A stretch of 52,955 bases of DNA from Candidatus Omnitrophota bacterium (GCA_028712505.1 JAQTQC010000003.1:1-52955), one strand, 5' to 3'. Shown: positions 35,811 through 44,274, counted from the stretch's first letter. Made by a program: numbers and translations. The notes: a model not told the origin generated them from the sequence alone.

Positions 35811-36452
35811 TTATCTTAATCTGTCTTTAAGTATTTTTGATAAATAAGCTGCCATTTTAAATTTATTTAAAAAAGGCCCATATCCGTTTGTTTTATCCAG
35901 TATATATGCCTGATAAGTCTTATTCCTACAGGCATTGGCGACCACTATATCCAAGTCCGCCTCTTTCAGCAACTGTCTGCCTTTTTCAAACAACCTGTTT
36001 TTACCCGCGTCGGGTTCAAATTTAAACCCCACCAGAACCAATCCGGGAGCAATTCTTTTTACACCATTGATCAATTTTTCCGTAGGCACGAGGCTGATTT
36101 TCCAATTACTAAGGCTTGAGCTGATTTTACGGTTAAATGCTTTCTCAGGTCTGTAATCTGCTACGGCTGCGGCATGTATAAGCGCCGAGTACTTCTGTTT
36201 TTTTAATTCACTGCTCAAAAGTTTCTTCAGTTCTCTAAAGTACTTGAAATTTACCACTCTTATTCCAGGGATCCTTGAATTTGAGAAATCACCCGGACCA
36301 AGCAATAGCGTAATTTTTGCTCCGCTTTTCTTGAGTTGTTTTGCCAGCAGTAAACCGGTCTTGCCGGAAGCAGTATTGCTGATTATCCTGACTTTATCAA
36401 TAGCAACCCAGGTAGATCCGGCAGTAATCAGGATGTTTTTATTAGTAACCAA
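35811..36452 (-). CDS. coaB: Phosphopantothenate--cysteine ligase, stand-alone CoaB domain
   Basis: 213 residues, matching only the C-terminal half of the usual bifunctional CoaBC. It couples 4'-phosphopantothenate to cysteine with a nucleotide triphosphate. The fold signature is ITAGSTWVAIDKVRIISN then TASGKTG (about 9-33), followed by HAAAVADYRPEKAF and LVGFKFEPD. The CoaC decarboxylase half is absent here and must be encoded elsewhere if the pathway is complete. It overlaps thrC by 11 bases. Confidence 0.9.
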   Translation of the reverse strand: MVTNKNILITAGSTWVAIDKVRIISNTASGKTGLLLAKQLKKSGAKITLLLGPGDFSNSRIPGIRVVNFKYFRELKKLLSSELKKQKYSALIHAAAVADYRPEKAFNRKISSSLSNWKISLVPTEKLINGVKRIAPGLVLVGFKFEPDAGKNRLFEKGRQLLKEADLDIVVANACRNKTYQAYILDKTNGYGPFLNKFKMAAYLSKILKDRLR

Positions 36453-37509
36453 TTTCTTTAATTATTGATTTTAAATTTGCAGCCATAATTTTAGGTGTCT
36501 TAACTGTTTTAATCGCCCTTTCCGGATCTTTTAATCCATGTCCGGTTAATATGCAGGTGATCTTACCTTTCTTATTTTTGAAATAACCTTTTTTGACCAG
36601 TTTTAATAGGCCGGCTACGGAAGCTGCTGATGCAGGTTCTGCGAAAACGCCTTCTTTAGCCGCCAATATTTTGTATGCCTGCAGGATTTCTGCATCTGAA
36701 ACCAAGTCGATTAAGCCCTTTGATTCATCCCGGGCCTCTACCGCTGTTTTCCAACTTGCCGGATTTCCGATGCGTATAGCAGTGGCAATGGTCTCAGGGG
36801 CTTTGATTGGTTTATTTCTTACGATCGGAGCGGCCCCTTGTGCTTGAAAACCCAGCATAACCGGAAGTTTTCTGCTTAGACCCAGGTTTTGGTATTCTTT
36901 GTACCCTTTCCAATAAGCAGTAATATTCCCTGCGTTGCCTACCGGCATACACTGAAAATCCGGGGCATCTCCAAAATAGTCGCAGATCTCGAAACTTGCT
37001 GTTTTTTGGCCTTCAATCCGATAAGGGTTCAGGGAATTCACTAATTTTATAGGGTAATCTCGAGTGATCTCTTTAACTAAATCCAGGGCAGCGTCAAAGT
37101 TACCTCTGATTGCCAATACTTTTGCGCCATGAATTAATGCCTGGCTGAGTTTTCCCAGGGCAATTGCTCCGCTAGGTATAAGTACAATGCATTTTATTCC
37201 TGCGCGTGCCGCATAAGCAGCAGCAGATGCGGATGTATTTCCGGTGGAGGCGCACATAACCGCTTTTGCATTTTCTTCGCAAGCTTTGGATATGGCCAAG
37301 GTCATCCCCCTGTCTTTAAAGGATCCAGTGGGGTTAAGCCCTTCGTATTTCAAGTAAACTTCCATATCCTTTCCAGCCAGCCTGCTTAAATAACCGGCAT
37401 AAATTAAAGGAGTGTTGCCTTCGTTTAGAGTTATCACCGGTGTTTTACTGCTTACCGGCAAGAACTTTTTATATTTTTTAATTATCCCTTGGTATCTATT
37501 CTCGTCCAC
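36442..37509 (-). CDS. thrC: Threonine synthase
   Basis: 355 residues, GTG start overlapping the hom stop by one base (TAGTG). PLP enzyme converting O-phosphohomoserine to threonine. The PLP lysine lies in NPTGSFKDRGMTLAISKA, the phosphate-binding loop is near MPVGNAGNITAYWKG, and SASTGNTSASAAAYAARAG-type residues follow the Lys. It needs phosphohomoserine, which the iPGM-like product two genes downstream may supply. Confidence 0.96.
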   Translation of the reverse strand: MDENRYQGIIKKYKKFLPVSSKTPVITLNEGNTPLIYAGYLSRLAGKDMEVYLKYEGLNPTGSFKDRGMTLAISKACEENAKAVMCASTGNTSASAAAYAARAGIKCIVLIPSGAIALGKLSQALIHGAKVLAIRGNFDAALDLVKEITRDYPIKLVNSLNPYRIEGQKTASFEICDYFGDAPDFQCMPVGNAGNITAYWKGYKEYQNLGLSRKLPVMLGFQAQGAAPIVRNKPIKAPETIATAIRIGNPASWKTAVEARDESKGLIDLVSDAEILQAYKILAAKEGVFAEPASAASVAGLLKLVKKGYFKNKKGKITCILTGHGLKDPERAIKTVKTPKIMAANLKSIIKEIGY

Positions 37510-38810
37510 TAAACTCCCTCTATTCTTATAGCCACTGATTTTTCTTTAATATCGGTTAACTTGTCGATCATCTTCAAGGCTCCACGCAGATTTTTTTCTT
37601 TTACTTCATGGGTCACCATGACAACCGGAACGACTTGGGACTTCAACCTTTCCTTTTGGGTAACTGAAGCGATGCTTATGCCGAATTTTGCCAGAATTCC
37701 AGATATTTTTGCCAGAACTCCGGGTTTATCCACAGCCATAATCCGGATATAATATTTGTTTTCAAATTCGCTGATTTGACGTAATCCCTTGATTGAAGTG
37801 TCTTCAATGGAGTTTAACGTCGGCCTGAACAACCCTGCTTTGATATCTTGAGTCAGGTCTACTATATCCGATACAACCGCTGAAGCAGCGGATAACTGTC
37901 CTGCTCCCGGGCCGTAAAACATCAAATCTCCGGCTAAATCGCTTGAGACATAAATGGCGTTAAAAACACCGTCTACTGATGAAAGCAGATGCTCTGAAGG
38001 TAGTAAGGTCGGATGAACGCGTACCTCTAATTCATCAGCTTCTTTTTTAACAATAGCCAGTAATTTTATTTCATATCCCAGGTCTTTAGCGTAGGCAATA
38101 TCGGAAGCCGAAATTTGCGATATCCCCTCGATAAAAATATCCTTTAAGCTGACTATTCTGCCAAATGCTAAATAGGTAAGCAAGGTTAGTTTGTGGGCGG
38201 AATCAATACCTTCGATATCCAGGGTTGGGTCTTTTTCGGCGAACCCCTTATCTTTTGCGGATTTTATCGCGGAAGATAGAGAACAACCCTCCTTGGACAT
38301 CTGGGTAAGCACATAATTGGAGGTTCCATTGACAATTCCAAAGATAGCGCTGAATTTATTGGCGACCAGCCCTTCCTTGATTGATTTTATAATCGGGATA
38401 CCCGCACCTACTGAAGCTTCGAAATAAATATTCTTGCCCCGTTCATTGGCAACCGCGAATAATTCGTTTCCGTGTTCAGCCAGAAGGGCCTTGTTGGCGG
38501 TAACCACGTGTTTGCCTTTCTTTAAAGCCGCTAAGATAAATTCTCTCGCCGGATTGATTCCTCCGACTAACTCCACAATTATGTCAATTTGAGGGTCATC
38601 GATAATATCATTAACATCCCGACTAAGGCAATTTTTATCTACGGATACATCCCTTTTCAAGGTTAAATCTTTGTCGCATATTCTTTTGATGATAATTTCA
38701 ATTCCAATCTTCTGGGCAAGCAGGGATTTTCTCTGTTGTAGTATTTTTACCACTCCGCAACCGATATTCCCAAATCCTATAAGCCCGATATTAATCTTTC
38801 TCATAATCAA
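37509..38810 (-). CDS. hom: Homoserine dehydrogenase with ACT domain
   Basis: 433 residues. It reduces aspartate semialdehyde to homoserine. The Rossmann motif is GFGNIGCGVVKIL (about 12-24); VTANKALLAEHG, the catalytic region FEASVGAGIPIIKSIKEGL and GIVNGTSNYVLTQM follow, and a C-terminal ACT domain (about 355-430) senses threonine. It overlaps the upstream PilZ gene by 4 bases and thrC by one. Confidence 0.97.
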   Translation of the reverse strand: MIMRKINIGLIGFGNIGCGVVKILQQRKSLLAQKIGIEIIIKRICDKDLTLKRDVSVDKNCLSRDVNDIIDDPQIDIIVELVGGINPAREFILAALKKGKHVVTANKALLAEHGNELFAVANERGKNIYFEASVGAGIPIIKSIKEGLVANKFSAIFGIVNGTSNYVLTQMSKEGCSLSSAIKSAKDKGFAEKDPTLDIEGIDSAHKLTLLTYLAFGRIVSLKDIFIEGISQISASDIAYAKDLGYEIKLLAIVKKEADELEVRVHPTLLPSEHLLSSVDGVFNAIYVSSDLAGDLMFYGPGAGQLSAASAVVSDIVDLTQDIKAGLFRPTLNSIEDTSIKGLRQISEFENKYYIRIMAVDKPGVLAKISGILAKFGISIASVTQKERLKSQVVPVVMVTHEVKEKNLRGALKMIDKLTDIKEKSVAIRIEGV

Positions 38811-39166
38811 CCTTTCTTGTTCTTGATATAATAACCTACTGTTTCGCCGATTGTCATACGGTGTTTCTCGTCTATTGCCAGAAAAACCAACCGGGTATCA
38901 TAAATCACATCTTTGGTGATTTCCTTTGATTCCAGAACCTTGCCGATAAGCATGATTGAGTTGGGATCAAAAGGCAGGCGTATCTCCAGAGCTAAATTTG
39001 TCCCTGGGGTAAAAGGGCAGTTAGTGGTGAGTAGCATTCCGCCTAAACTTAAATTCTTAGTTTGGGTTATGTCGTTGTTGCCGTTATTTTCCATCACCCT
39101 ATAAGAGACAATAAAACGGCCATCCGCACGGGGATTCCTCCTCTTTTCCGGACCTGAGTAGCTCAT
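38807..39166 (-). CDS. Single PilZ-domain protein
   Basis: 119 residues, essentially one PilZ domain. The c-di-GMP-binding elements are visible: the arginine stretch EKRRNPRADGRF (7-18) and NLSLGGM (about 43-49, the D/NxSxxG element). No other domain. It starts directly after the tandem PilZ gene and overlaps hom by 4 bases. A c-di-GMP effector role (motility, adhesion or exopolysaccharide) is inferred from the family; the target is unknown. Confidence 0.88.
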   Translation of the reverse strand: MSYSGPEKRRNPRADGRFIVSYRVMENNGNNDITQTKNLSLGGMLLTTNCPFTPGTNLALEIRLPFDPNSIMLIGKVLESKEITKDVIYDTRLVFLAIDEKHRMTIGETVGYYIKNKKG

Positions 39167-39922
39167 TTACTCATCCTCCTTTTTAGGTCTATCTGGATCA
39201 TTTTTAATCAACCAGTCAATGTAATCAAAAAGCAGTTTTTTATATTCATCCTTCAGATAAACAAACTCTACCCGGGTGAGGAATGTACCCTTTAGGGTTG
39301 CGGAATCGGATAGCTTTAATTCATCTGAAGCTATGACCTTGCCCCGGATATGGAATGGCTCATAAGGATGTGAAGGCAGCTTAATCATGAAATCAACCGT
39401 ATCTTTGCAGATATAGCTGCTGGTAAAACCCATGCCGGTTTTGCTGAAATTCATGACCGTTGTAACATCCCATTTTTCTACAACACCCAAATGATTCTGT
39501 ACGCCATAGCTGACTACAAGGTTCTTATATATCCGAGGTGCCTTTCTTTTGTCATTTTCTGAACTTATCTGTTTTCCCGGGTTTTGACTTAGGACCAGGT
39601 TAACGTAATCCTTGATCAGGGTTTTTTGGGCATTATCAATAGAGGTAAATTTAAGCCGGGTTAAAAAGAATTTACCCATAAAGGGGAGTGATTCAACTAC
39701 ACAACCCCTGGTCTTCATCCAGCTGTCCGGGGCAATTGGGATCTTAAACATTATCAGTATATTTTCCCCTGCCTGAAATTGTTTATTTGTATCAAATAAT
39801 ACGCCTGTCTCGCTTAGATTCTTAATATAAGCAATATCCCAATTGTTCCTCTCGCCGGTTTCTGGCGAATATTTAATCATTAAAGGTTTTTCTATGCGTA
39901 CCGATTGTCTTTTTTCTTGCAT
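39167..39922 (-). CDS. Tandem PilZ-domain protein
   Basis: 251 residues with two PilZ repeats. The first has EKRQSVRIEKP (3-13) and NLSETG; the second has DKRKAPRIYKNLVVSYG (about 123-139) and NFSKTG. Each shows the RxxxR and NxSxxG c-di-GMP elements. No membrane segment or enzymatic domain. It abuts the next PilZ gene with no gap, and tRNA-Pro lies 91 bases upstream. Confidence 0.86.
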   Translation of the reverse strand: MQEKRQSVRIEKPLMIKYSPETGERNNWDIAYIKNLSETGVLFDTNKQFQAGENILIMFKIPIAPDSWMKTRGCVVESLPFMGKFFLTRLKFTSIDNAQKTLIKDYVNLVLSQNPGKQISSENDKRKAPRIYKNLVVSYGVQNHLGVVEKWDVTTVMNFSKTGMGFTSSYICKDTVDFMIKLPSHPYEPFHIRGKVIASDELKLSDSATLKGTFLTRVEFVYLKDEYKKLLFDYIDWLIKNDPDRPKKEDE

Positions 39923-40013
39923 GGATGGCCTTCCCGATTTTTAATCCTTCAGACAGCCTTACCGACTATAATTCATGTCGCCTCCGGCTCCATAAATTAT
40001 CTGTTTATTTAAA

Positions 40014-40088
40014 TCGGGGCGACAGGACTTGAACCTGTGACCTCTTGAACCCCATTCAAGCGCTCTAGCCAAACTGAGCCACGCCCCG
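40014..40088 (-). tRNA. tRNA-Pro (GGG)
   Basis: A cloverleaf folds on the minus strand: a CGGGGCG/CGCCCCG acceptor with A discriminator, and anticodon stem CTTGA/TCAAG closing the loop ATGGGGT, anticodon GGG. CCA is not encoded. It lies 26 bases after gpsA and before the PilZ genes in the same direction, so it is probably processed from a mixed transcript. Confidence 0.95.
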
Positions 40089-40114
40089 TATTGCATTAAT
40101 ATTTTATATAAGAG

Positions 40115-41110
40115 CTATTCTTCTTTACTTCTTCTCGTCATTAAATCTTTTACCACCTGACGGGGGTTTTTGTTTAAATAAAGAAGGCGGTATACTTCTT
40201 TGGTTATCGGCATATCCACCTTATATTTTAAGCTTAAGGCATAGGCAGATTTTGCGGTGGCTACGCCTTCAGCGACCATCTGCATATGGGTGCAAATTTG
40301 TTTCAAGGTTTTTCCTTTACCTATCTGTTCGCCTACGAAACGATTACGGCTTTGATTGCTTATACAGGTTGTAACCAAGTCGCCTAAACCGCTGATTCCG
40401 CTGAAGGTTCCTAGTTTTGCCCCCATTGCCTTTCCTAATCTGGATATTTCTGCAAGCCCTCTGGCCAGGATAGCCGCTTTAGTGTTAGTTCCGAATCCCA
40501 GGCCGTCAGATACGCCACAGGCGATGGCAATGACATTTTTTAGACTGCCGCCTAACTCTACCCCTATGACATCGGGATTGGTATATACCCTGAATCTGTC
40601 GGTACTAAATACCTTTTGAATTGTTTTGCGTATTCTCTTATCATAAGAGGCGGTTACAATTGTAGTAGGTATTCCCTTGGCTACTTCCTGGGCAATGGTT
40701 GGGCCGGATAATACAGCAAATCTTACCGGCCCCAGCGTTGCGTGAACAACTTCGGACATTCTTTTGGAAGAGCTGATTTCTATTCCTTTGGTAGCGCTCA
40801 GGAAAATTGTTCCCTTGTTAAATTTACCCCTGATTTTATTCAATACTCCTCTGCTATATTGAGAAGGAACAGCTAAAACTATTATATCCTTATCGGAAAT
40901 AGCAAACTCGATATCGTTAGTTATGCAGACATCTTGCGGGATCTTTATACCGGGAAGAAACTTAGGATTAAACCGGGTCTTTTCCATGATCTCGGTATAG
41001 TCTTTAAAGGCACCCCAAAGCGTAACCGGATAACCTTTAGCGGAAAGCAATACCGCCAAAGTCGTGCCCCATCCTCCGTCACCTAGTATTGCTATGCGTA
41101 GCTTACTCAT
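40115..41110 (-). CDS. gpsA: Glycerol-3-phosphate dehydrogenase (NAD(P)+)
   Basis: 331 residues from the chosen ATG at 41110. It reduces dihydroxyacetone phosphate to sn-glycerol 3-phosphate for phospholipids. The N-terminal dinucleotide fold reads ILGDGGWGTTLA (6-17); SGPTIAQEVAKGIPT and the catalytic ELGGSLKNVIAIACG follow. An in-frame Met at 41242 would add 44 residues over the PilZ gene, unlike the family, so I reject it. The chosen start overlaps the upstream PilZ gene by 8 bases. Confidence 0.95.
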   Translation of the reverse strand: MSKLRIAILGDGGWGTTLAVLLSAKGYPVTLWGAFKDYTEIMEKTRFNPKFLPGIKIPQDVCITNDIEFAISDKDIIVLAVPSQYSRGVLNKIRGKFNKGTIFLSATKGIEISSSKRMSEVVHATLGPVRFAVLSGPTIAQEVAKGIPTTIVTASYDKRIRKTIQKVFSTDRFRVYTNPDVIGVELGGSLKNVIAIACGVSDGLGFGTNTKAAILARGLAEISRLGKAMGAKLGTFSGISGLGDLVTTCISNQSRNRFVGEQIGKGKTLKQICTHMQMVAEGVATAKSAYALSLKYKVDMPITKEVYRLLYLNKNPRQVVKDLMTRRSKEE

Positions 41111-41513
41111 ATTTTTCCCTAAAACTTTTCTCAAAGAAGTATGTTTGAGGATGGATATTATCTGTATTCTTTTCTTCCAGTGTAATAAACCTGATTCCAA
41201 TACTGTAGGTTCCGGGTTCTTCGGGTTCAACTCTGGTGACATTGCCGATTATTCCGTTTTGGTAAATGAGCACGCGTTTTTCCAGGTCGCGGCAAAAATC
41301 CAGCGTAGCTCGGTCAAAACAAAGCCATAATATGTCGTTAGGATTTACCTTTTCGCGTATGCTGCAAGATATCCCTGATTGGCTGATATTTACGGAATAA
41401 CCAGCGCAAAGCTTGGAAATAGTGTCTTTATTACAAATTTTAAACCCCAATGGTACGGAATATTCTAATCTGGTAAAATAACGCCGTTCATTTTCTACAA
41501 AATCATCGTTCAT
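41103..41513 (-). CDS. PilZ-domain protein
   Basis: 136 residues. The arginine element ERRYFTRLEYSVPLGFK (9-25) and NISQSGIS (about 42-49) match a PilZ c-di-GMP-binding domain; the remainder completes the beta-barrel. It overlaps the ThyA-like gene by 4 bases upstream and gpsA by 8 downstream. It is the third PilZ gene in 3.4 kb. The function of its output is not visible. Confidence 0.84.
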   Translation of the reverse strand: MNDDFVENERRYFTRLEYSVPLGFKICNKDTISKLCAGYSVNISQSGISCSIREKVNPNDILWLCFDRATLDFCRDLEKRVLIYQNGIIGNVTRVEPEEPGTYSIGIRFITLEEKNTDNIHPQTYFFEKSFREKYE

Positions 41514-42244
41514 TGCTTATTGGTCCTCAATTTAGCCAGATCCCAGGCATAATCATAAAGATGCAGCCCCTTGCTTACCGCTATGATCTCTCCGTCTTCA
41601 ACGCCGATCTCTCCTGCCATATATTGCTTTACCAGTTGCAATCCTCCCAGATTCGAGGGAAATCCTCCCCAAAGATCCCAGGAGCGGAAATAAAGAATGA
41701 AATGCAGTTTTCCGTAACGCAGCCGCGTGTCAATCAGCCTTAAACAAGGCGGATCAACCAGCTTAATGTCGGATGGCATCCCGATTTCCATAACTGCCTG
41801 ATTTGTCCCTGGCCCTTTTTCCTTATATATCTTAATCACTTCCTCTATCTGGTTGACGTTTAAGGGCAAATCGCAGATTAAATCTTTGCCGTCTAAAGTT
41901 TGCCTGACTTTAACTTTTGGATCAACTAACCTTTCTCCATAAGTATAATCTTCGGTTTCAGTCTTTGCGCCAGTAAGCAGGTAACTTAAATAACCCTGGA
42001 TATAATCCATATCTGTAGGAGCCGGTATACTCATCCCCTCCGGGATAATCGGTATTATTTGATGAGCCGGCTTACGGACTCTTACAGTAACAAAATCAAA
42101 TTCCAGACGTTTCTGTCCTTCGTAGCTGCCGCGGGTAATCGTATATGTATGCCCTCTATCCAATATTGCCGATAGGCATTGGAACCAGGCGTCATCCAAA
42201 TCAAACGCATCAATATGCACAGGTTTTAAAAACTCTTCACTCAT
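41510..42244 (-). CDS. thyA: Thymidylate synthase family protein, archaeal/methanogen type
   Basis: 244 residues. The C-terminal half carries the ThyA active site: nucleophile C167 in DPPCLR, R187-S188-x-D190 in FRSWD, N198 in GFPSNLGG (Asn, as in dUMP rather than dCMP enzymes), and H228-L-Y230 in KGLHLYDYA. ThyA methylates dUMP to dTMP with methylene-tetrahydrofolate. The sequence resembles the short archaeal enzymes more than E. coli ThyA. The phosphate-binding Arg pair seems altered (TNQA near 147-150), so activity should be tested. It overlaps the response regulator and a PilZ gene by 4 bases each. Confidence 0.82.
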   Translation of the reverse strand: MSEEFLKPVHIDAFDLDDAWFQCLSAILDRGHTYTITRGSYEGQKRLEFDFVTVRVRKPAHQIIPIIPEGMSIPAPTDMDYIQGYLSYLLTGAKTETEDYTYGERLVDPKVKVRQTLDGKDLICDLPLNVNQIEEVIKIYKEKGPGTNQAVMEIGMPSDIKLVDPPCLRLIDTRLRYGKLHFILYFRSWDLWGGFPSNLGGLQLVKQYMAGEIGVEDGEIIAVSKGLHLYDYAWDLAKLRTNKQ

Positions 42245-42633
42245 TTCGCAGGCTCTTCACCAACTTTGGCGTTTTTAGCAAACTGTTTAAAGGTAGTAAT
42301 GATTTGAGCCACGGGCATATTCTTTCCGATGTATCCGGAACAGCCGAATTCCTTTGATTTAGAGATCAGGTCTTCATTGTAACCAAAGCCGGTAATCATG
42401 ATCACCGGAAGATTCTTATCGGTGTCCCTTATGTTTTTAAGCACTTCTAATCCACTCATCCCCGGGAGCTTGATATCTAAGAGCACAACATCAAAAGAAT
42501 CTTTTTTAAGTATCTCCAGGGCGTCTTCTCCTGAGCCGCAAGTCGATACACCGCAATCTTCTCTTCTGAGCAAGTCATTTAAAAGGTCTCTAACCGGAAC
42601 CTCATCATCAACTACCAGGACTTTATAAAGCAT
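42241..42633 (-). CDS. Single-domain response regulator (CheY-like receiver)
   Basis: 130 residues, receiver domain only. The acidic pocket is D9-D10, the phosphoacceptor is D53 in LLDIKLPGMSG, the switch Thr is T81 in MITGFG, and the lysine is K104 in IGKNMP. No output domain, so it acts by protein contact or relay. It starts 12 bases after the PAS kinase, its likely partner, and overlaps the ThyA-like gene. Confidence 0.95.
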   Translation of the reverse strand: MLYKVLVVDDEVPVRDLLNDLLRREDCGVSTCGSGEDALEILKKDSFDVVLLDIKLPGMSGLEVLKNIRDTDKNLPVIMITGFGYNEDLISKSKEFGCSGYIGKNMPVAQIITTFKQFAKNAKVGEEPAK

Positions 42634-42645
42634 ATGCGCTCCTTT

Positions 42646-44103
42646 TTAGATAAAGGGAAGTTTAATGGTAAAGGTTGAACCCTGCCCTAATTGACTGTCC
42701 AGTTCTATTGAACCATTATGATTTTTGATGATATTATGGCAAATTGATAGTCCGAGCCCTTTGCCGTCGTTTTTCGTCGTGTAGAATGGCATAAAAACAT
42801 CCTTCAGATTTTCTGCGGGAATACCTATCCCGGTGTCTTTAATCTGGATAAGGGCAAAAAGATTATTCAAGCTACCCGTGGTAATTTTAATTATCCCCCC
42901 TTTGGGCATAGATTGATAAGCATTGATGATCAAGTTAAGGAAAACTTCCTGTAATTGGTGCATATCACCCTTAACCATGGGTATATCTTTAGCTAAATCT
43001 TTTATGATTTCAACCTTGATATCTGGCAAATTACTGTATTGGGCAAAGGGCAGGATAAATTCAATAGCTTCGTTTACGTCTACCGGCTCAAAAGACGGTT
43101 TTGTTTTCTGGGCGAACTTTAAGATCCTATCTACCATTTTTTGGATCCGCTCAGCCTGCGAACCAATCAAGTCGAGGTCGTTTATTATCTTCTGATCCAG
43201 TTTTTCTTTCATCAATAAAGCTGAACGTCCAGAAATAACCAGAAGAGGGTTATTGATTTCATGAGCTATGCCTGCTGAAAGAAGTCCAAGTGCTGCCAGT
43301 TTTTCGGATTGGAAAGCCTGGTATTCAAGCTTTCTCCTTTCACTTATATCCTTGGCGATAAAAATATAACCCAGATGTTTTCCCTCTGAATCCAGGAATT
43401 TATTCGCGGTCAAAATAACAGAAACAGCATCCCCGGATTTGGTAATTAAACTTGTTTCTTTCTCATATTTTCCCAATGACCTCACCTGTTCTAGGATAAA
43501 GTCTAGTTTGTTTTCAATAGAGTCATTATTATGCAGGATATCGGCGTGCTTAAAGACAATTTCTTTTTTATTCCAGCCAAGCATGATTTCAGAACCCATG
43601 CCAAAATAAGTTATATTGCCTTCCAGGTTTGTGACATACAGGGCGTATTCTTTAAGGCTGGAGAGAATATCCTTGAGTGTTTGGTCGATATTTTTCGCAG
43701 AATTTCCCGCCTCCCTGATTTTAGTGATATCGTGTCCGATGAGTATATTTGCCTCAACCTGGCTATTGGCGGTCAATACAGGCGTAAGGTTCCAGGAGAT
43801 AATCCGTTCATTTCTATCGCTATCCAGGATTATCCCTTCAAAATCCTTCTCCCTTTTATTTTTCACACATTCGTCTAAAACAGCCCTAAACATATCTTGT
43901 TTAATAATACTATTATCCCCGCGGTATAAAACCTTAAGCCAATTGGCTCCAATAATATCCTCATGTCCGAGCCCGGTTAATTTCTCGGTCTTTTTGTTAC
44001 AAAAAATGATATTCCCGCTGATGTCTAAATAAATTACTATTACTCCGGTATTATCCAGAAGTCCGTATAACATTCCTTTAGCTTCATTAATGGCTGGACA
44101 CAT
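42646..44103 (-). CDS. Cytosolic PAS-PAS sensor histidine kinase
   Basis: 485 residues, no membrane segments. PAS 1 (about 12-130), PAS 2 (about 140-262; GYIFIAKDISERRKLEYQA joins it to the kinase), HisKA with the phosphorylated His in GIAHEINNPL, and a HATPase_c domain with NLIINAYQSMP (N box), DTGIGIP (G1) and GKGLGLSI (G2). It is of the NtrB-like HEINNPL class. The sensed signal is intracellular and unknown. The start is uncertain: ATG at 44103 lies 14 bases after tRNA-Gly without a clear Shine-Dalgarno site, and a Met at 44073 is possible. Confidence 0.94.
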   Translation of the reverse strand: MCPAINEAKGMLYGLLDNTGVIVIYLDISGNIIFCNKKTEKLTGLGHEDIIGANWLKVLYRGDNSIIKQDMFRAVLDECVKNKREKDFEGIILDSDRNERIISWNLTPVLTANSQVEANILIGHDITKIREAGNSAKNIDQTLKDILSSLKEYALYVTNLEGNITYFGMGSEIMLGWNKKEIVFKHADILHNNDSIENKLDFILEQVRSLGKYEKETSLITKSGDAVSVILTANKFLDSEGKHLGYIFIAKDISERRKLEYQAFQSEKLAALGLLSAGIAHEINNPLLVISGRSALLMKEKLDQKIINDLDLIGSQAERIQKMVDRILKFAQKTKPSFEPVDVNEAIEFILPFAQYSNLPDIKVEIIKDLAKDIPMVKGDMHQLQEVFLNLIINAYQSMPKGGIIKITTGSLNNLFALIQIKDTGIGIPAENLKDVFMPFYTTKNDGKGLGLSICHNIIKNHNGSIELDSQLGQGSTFTIKLPFI

Positions 44104-44117
44104 AGAGTAAGTGTTTA

Positions 44118-44188
44118 AGCGGGAGAGGGGAATCGAACCCCCATATATAGCTTGGAAGGCTATTGTTCTACCACTGAACTACTCCCGC
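44118..44188 (-). tRNA. tRNA-Gly (TCC)
   Basis: Cloverleaf on the minus strand: GCGGGAG/CTCCCGC acceptor and ATAGC/GCTAT anticodon stem with loop CTTCCAA, anticodon TCC. CCA is not encoded. It is the last of three clustered tRNAs. Confidence 0.95.
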
Positions 44189-44220
44189 AGTATGATTTAA
44201 TCCTCAATATTTCCGCGGGG

Positions 44221-44274
44221 GTATCCCGCGTTACATAGCACACGCCGACGCAATCACCGCAAAAAACGGCGTAC
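44221..44274 (-). repeat. Small dispersed repeat, copy B
   Basis: Minus-strand copy of the element at 34551-34601: blocks GTACGCCG, GCGTCGG and TAACGCGGG in the same order, with the same 15-base first spacer. It lies in the 129-base space between tRNA-Tyr and tRNA-Gly (44189-44317), which holds no gene. A 6-bp CGCGGG/CCCGCG hairpin (44214-44230) adjoins it. Confidence 0.6.

Noticed and set aside
41111..41242. 44-residue N-terminal extension of gpsA
   Set aside because: The extension is unlike the family and lies wholly inside the PilZ gene; the Met at 41110 directly precedes the Rossmann strand.
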